From Apostichopus japonicus (taxonomy: Eukaryota > Echinodermata > Holothuroidea > Aspidochirotida > Stichopodidae), in assembly GCF_037975245.1 (NCBI RefSeq), contig NC_092574.1, positions 18,508,713 to 18,572,712 of the forward strand: a stretch of 64,000 nt of DNA. The letters are read 5' to 3'. Positions 61,126-64,000 of the stretch are shown piece after piece (position 1 is the stretch's first letter; the number at the start of each line of letters is the position of its first letter). The notes under the pieces were generated by a model. That model saw only the letters and a list, made by a program, of their open reading frames with translations. It was not told the origin of the DNA and did no database searches. The translations under genes and the position numbers were made by a program.

Positions 61126-61515
61126 GGTGCCCGAAAAATTGTCAGCATATTGCCCAAATTTTCACCAAAAAACTTGAAAAACACACTGCAAATTATTATT
61201 CTTTCAGTAGGTGCCCGAAAAAATTCTCAGCATATTGCCCGAATTTTCTCCCAAAAACTTGAAAAACACACTGCAATTATTATTCTTTCAGAAGGTGCCC
61301 GAAAAAATTCTCAGCATATTGCCCGAATTTTCACCAAAAAAATTGAAAACCATTGCAAATTATTATTCTTTCAATAGATGCCCGAAAAATTCTCAGCATA
61401 TTGCCGAAGTTTCACCAAAAAAAAAAACGAAAACACACTGCAAATTATTCTTCTTCCAGTAGGTGCCCGAAAAATGCTCAGAATATTGCCCGAATTTTCA
61501 CCAAAAAATATGGTT
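61126..61515 (+). repeat. About 80-bp tandem array inside the hAT-like element
   Basis: Five units, each starting GTAGGTGCCCGAAAAA (variants GAAGGTG, ATAGATG), then TCTCAGCATATTGCCCGAA, TTTTCACCAAAAAA, and ending TTATTATTCTTTCA. The unit before the nested MITE (to 60728) belongs to the same array. Open frames across it repeat the peptide KILSILPEFSPK and are not genes. Confidence 0.9.
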
Positions 61516-61564
61516 GGGGGTGCAGCCCCCCCAGCCCCCCACCTCCTACGCCTATGCCACCATC

Positions 61565-61894
61565 GATCCCAGAATATACACACAGCTTGCTACCGTCGGT
61601 AATTAGACACTAGTACACAGTCAGTAAATGCAGCTACGGTCAATACCCACAGCACAGTGTATATAGCAGCGATGGACATCTCAGGTCTAGATAAAAGATA
61701 ACAAGGTATCACGTTTTCATTACTGCCTGCATTTCGTAGCGTCATGAACAAAACGTCACTTGCAAGCAACGGAAAGTTAACTTTTTCAGATGGCCGCTCG
61801 CGGTTTGGACGAGTCTTCAAGCCTTTCAAGTCCTTATGTGGCATTAATAGTACGTTTACATAATGACAAAGAACATTTAATTTATCATGCGACC
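61565..61894. other. Spacer between the hAT-like element and the satellite
   Basis: No gene is supported. An open frame on the minus strand (61590-62066) crosses into satellite units and is read as an artefact. Confidence 0.5.
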
Positions 61895-63395
61895 CTAACA
61901 CTAAGGTACACAACAGTGTACTGAAGCATAGAGGGGGGAAAGCATTTTTCGGGTTGCTAAGGTACACAACAGTGTACTGAATCACACAGGGGACACACTG
62001 GGGATTTTTACGTGTAGATAATGTCTCGAGGTTACCTGTTAGGGGTATATTCCCTCGTCTGGTCAAATGTTTGTTCTTTCAAGCCCAAGCAGGCTCGAGT
62101 GAGCATTATTTTGTGTAGATTGCCCCATATGGGAGGATTTTAACGCTGATTTCGGGGATAATTTGTAAATATGTATAATGAATTGTAAATAAATACACTA
62201 ATGAAACCATTTTAACGGTTGCTAAGTTACAAAACAGTGAACTGAAGCATACAAGGGGCAAGCAGTTCACGGGTTGCTAACGTACACAACAGTGTACTGA
62301 AGAATGCAGGGGGAGAGATAATTTGTAAATATGTATGATGGCTTGTAAATATACACACTAGGGAAACCATTTCCACGGTCAATAAATAGCTATTACCGCT
62401 CTGCTATAGGTAATAGCAGTGATTACGTCATAATTTCCTCGTGTCGAAGCTATACAGTCGTCATAGTGGAGTTTATAACTTTACGGTGGCTAAGGTACAC
62501 AACGATGTACTAAAGCACACAGGGGGCAGCAGTTCACGGGTTTATAAGTTTATAACGTGTAGATGATGTTTCGAGGCTACGTTTTAGGGGTATAGGCACC
62601 CGTCTGGTCGCATTTTTGTTCCTTCAAGCCCAAGCAGGCTCGAGTGTGCATGACTGCGTGTAGATTGCGTCCATAATGGACGAATTAAACGCTGATTTCG
62701 GGGTTAATTTGTAAATATGTATAATGAATTGTAAATAAATACACTAATGGAACTATTTCCACGGTTGCTAAGGTACAAAACAGTGCACTGAAGCACACAT
62801 GGGCAATCATTATACGGTTGCTAAGGCAACAACGATGTACTGAAACATACATGGGGCAAGCAGTTCACGGGTTGCTACAACAGTGTACTCGAGCATACAG
62901 GGGGCAAGCAGTTCACGGGATGTTAAGGTACACAACAGTGTACTGAAGCACACAGGGGCAATCATTATACGGTTGCTGAGGTACACAACGATGTACTGAA
63001 ACAAACAGGGGACAAGCAGTTCACGGGTTGCTACAACAGTGTACCCGAGCATACAGGGGGCAAGCAGTTCACGGGTAGCTAAGGTACACAACAGTGTACT
63101 AAAACATACAGGGGGCAAGCAGTGTACAGGGAACAGTGCACTGAAGCACACAGGGGCAATCAGTATACGGTTGTTAAGGTACACAACGATGTACTGAAAC
63201 ATACAGGGGGCAAGCAGTTCACGGGTTGCTATGGTACGCAACAGTATACCCGAGCACACAGGGGGCAAGCAGTTCACGGGTAGCTAAGGTACACAACAGT
63301 GTACTAAAACATACAGGGGGCAAGCAGTTCGAGGGTAGCTAAGGTACATAACAGTGTACTAAAACTACAGGGGGCAAGCAGTGTACGGGGTACTA
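61895..63395 (-). repeat. Large ~55-bp satellite array with higher-order structure
   Basis: Read on the minus strand the unit is CCCCCTGTATGCTTCAGT, ACACTGTTGTGTACCTTAGC, AACCCGTGAACTGCTTG, with a palindromic centre GTACAC/GTGTAC. Many units lie in 62760-63395; in 61895-62760 they alternate with longer blocks. One long block (around 62011-62215) recurs at about 62556-62760, 545 bases further on, sharing CAAGCCCAAGCAGGCTCGAG and TAATTTGTAAATATGTATAA. The unit is homologous to that of the five-unit array at 2485-2765. Confidence 0.9.
62388..62420. repeat. Short hairpin in the satellite region
   Basis: GCTATTACC and GGTAATAGC form a 9-bp inverted repeat with a 12-base loop. Confidence 0.5.
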
Positions 63396-63687
63396 ATTAC
63401 GCAACTAATTACGCGCGTTCAACATATCGATGCCAATATCATATAAGCAAACATCGCTCATTATATTGCATGGCATCGTGTACCGCACGGTCCGTCAAAG
63501 TTGCACAGTATACCGCCAAATGCTAATGTAAACAACCAAATATCTTATGTAGATGGAGAAAAACCATACAGATCCATTTATGTCAAAACTCTCTTTTACA
63601 AAGGTAATGTCGGCCAAGCTTACAACTTTATTTTAATTACCACGGAGATCATTTTTAAGCTATTCATTGCTATTTATTTTTCTTTCA
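63396..63687. other. Unassigned DNA between satellite and element fragment
   Basis: AT-rich sequence with several ACGCG/CGTGTACCG-type CpG sites; no feature recognised. Confidence 0.4.
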
Positions 63688-63769
63688 GTAGGTGTCCGAA
63701 AAAAATTGGAAAAAATTGGGTTTCGGGGGGGGGGGGGCTGCAGCCCCCGCCTCCTACGGGACCTACGCC
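63688..63769. mobile_element. Right-end fragment of the 60422-61556 element family
   Basis: CAGTAGGTGTCCGAAAAAAA, then G-run, CTGCAGCCCCCGCCTCCTAC and TACGCCTATG reproduce the last array unit and right terminus of the hAT-like element at 60422-61556. No left end is visible in the window. Confidence 0.7.
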
Positions 63770-64000
63770 TATGTGTGTAGTGTTCGCTTTCGATATACCT
63801 CATATCGGAAATATCTGCTATTTTTCTGTTCCTTCAACCAAGTTTTACAATAGCCATTATAAGATGTTGCAATATTTCTACACCAATAAATTAACTGTGT
63901 CTGAGTTTTCGAAAATTTCCTCACCAACATTATTCATCATACTTTCCTCTACTCGTGCAATTTTGACCTGTCTGTTAGGGGTTCAAGGAGGTTTTTCTAT
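63770..64000. other. Right edge of the window
   Basis: AT-rich DNA with no feature I can support. Confidence 0.4.

Larger units (their letters stand above)
60422..61556. mobile_element. hAT-like non-autonomous element with internal tandem repeats
   Basis: The ends are CATAGGCTTAGGAG and the inverted CTCCTACGCCTATG. The element is flanked by an exact 8-bp direct repeat CCACCATC at 60414-60421 and 61557-61564, as expected for hAT transposition. G/C runs lie just inside each end. The interior is mostly a tandem array (61126-61515), interrupted by a second element at 60729-61122. No transposase is encoded, so it depends on a partner elsewhere. A related right end is at 63688-63769. Confidence 0.88.

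Noticed and set aside
61105-61613. Several frames repeating KILSILPEFSPK
   Set aside because: Translation of the 80-bp array inside a non-autonomous element.
62810-63277. 155-codon minus-strand frame with repeated LLAPCMFQYIVVYL
   Set aside because: Translation of the satellite; the frame persists because units lack stops, and there is no start or splice context.

Overview
The window is nuclear DNA from a metazoan. Genes are split by GT-AG introns, the sequence is AT-rich with many TA and G/C homopolymer runs, and it carries hAT-like and pogo-like DNA transposons. NFXL1 and MAGT1/TUSC3 orthologues are recognisable. The style fits a marine deuterostome invertebrate such as an echinoderm, but the species cannot be fixed from sequence alone.

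Layout. Bases 1-11729 and 20417-32165 are two near-identical direct copies of one segment. About ten substitutions were seen by eye; the rest of the differences are homopolymer and microsatellite lengths. Copy 1 runs off the left edge of the window. Each copy holds a small, apparently intact five-exon ankyrin-repeat gene on the minus strand, a five-unit 54-55 bp satellite, a U2-snRNA-like sequence, a 14-bp minisatellite, and a GC-rich coding-like minus-strand island that looks like a decayed or unresolved gene.

Between the copies lies a ~6.96 kb pogo/Tigger-type transposon (about 11730-18687) and a 1.7 kb spacer. The transposase keeps a DDE triad and a C-terminal PHD finger. It can be spliced in frame to a HIRAN-like tail. 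The element starts exactly where homology between the two copies ends, and copy 2 has an apparently empty TA site there. This suggests the transposon took part in making the duplication.

The right half is single copy and holds two complete convergent genes. NFXL1 (plus strand, 18 coding exons, 892 aa) encodes a RING/NFX1 zinc-finger protein with a C-terminal membrane anchor. MAGT1/TUSC3 (minus strand, 11 coding exons, 336 aa) encodes the thioredoxin-like oligosaccharyltransferase subunit. One hAT-like miniature element family has inserted in an intron of each gene, in opposite orientations.

From about 60.4 kb to the end the DNA is repeat-dominated: a hAT-like element with a second element nested inside, both with 8-bp target duplications, then a large ~55-bp satellite array. 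That array is the same family as the five-unit array in the duplicated segment, in the opposite orientation.

Nothing prokaryotic is present (no operons, ribosome binding sites or CRISPR), and no tRNA or rRNA gene was seen.
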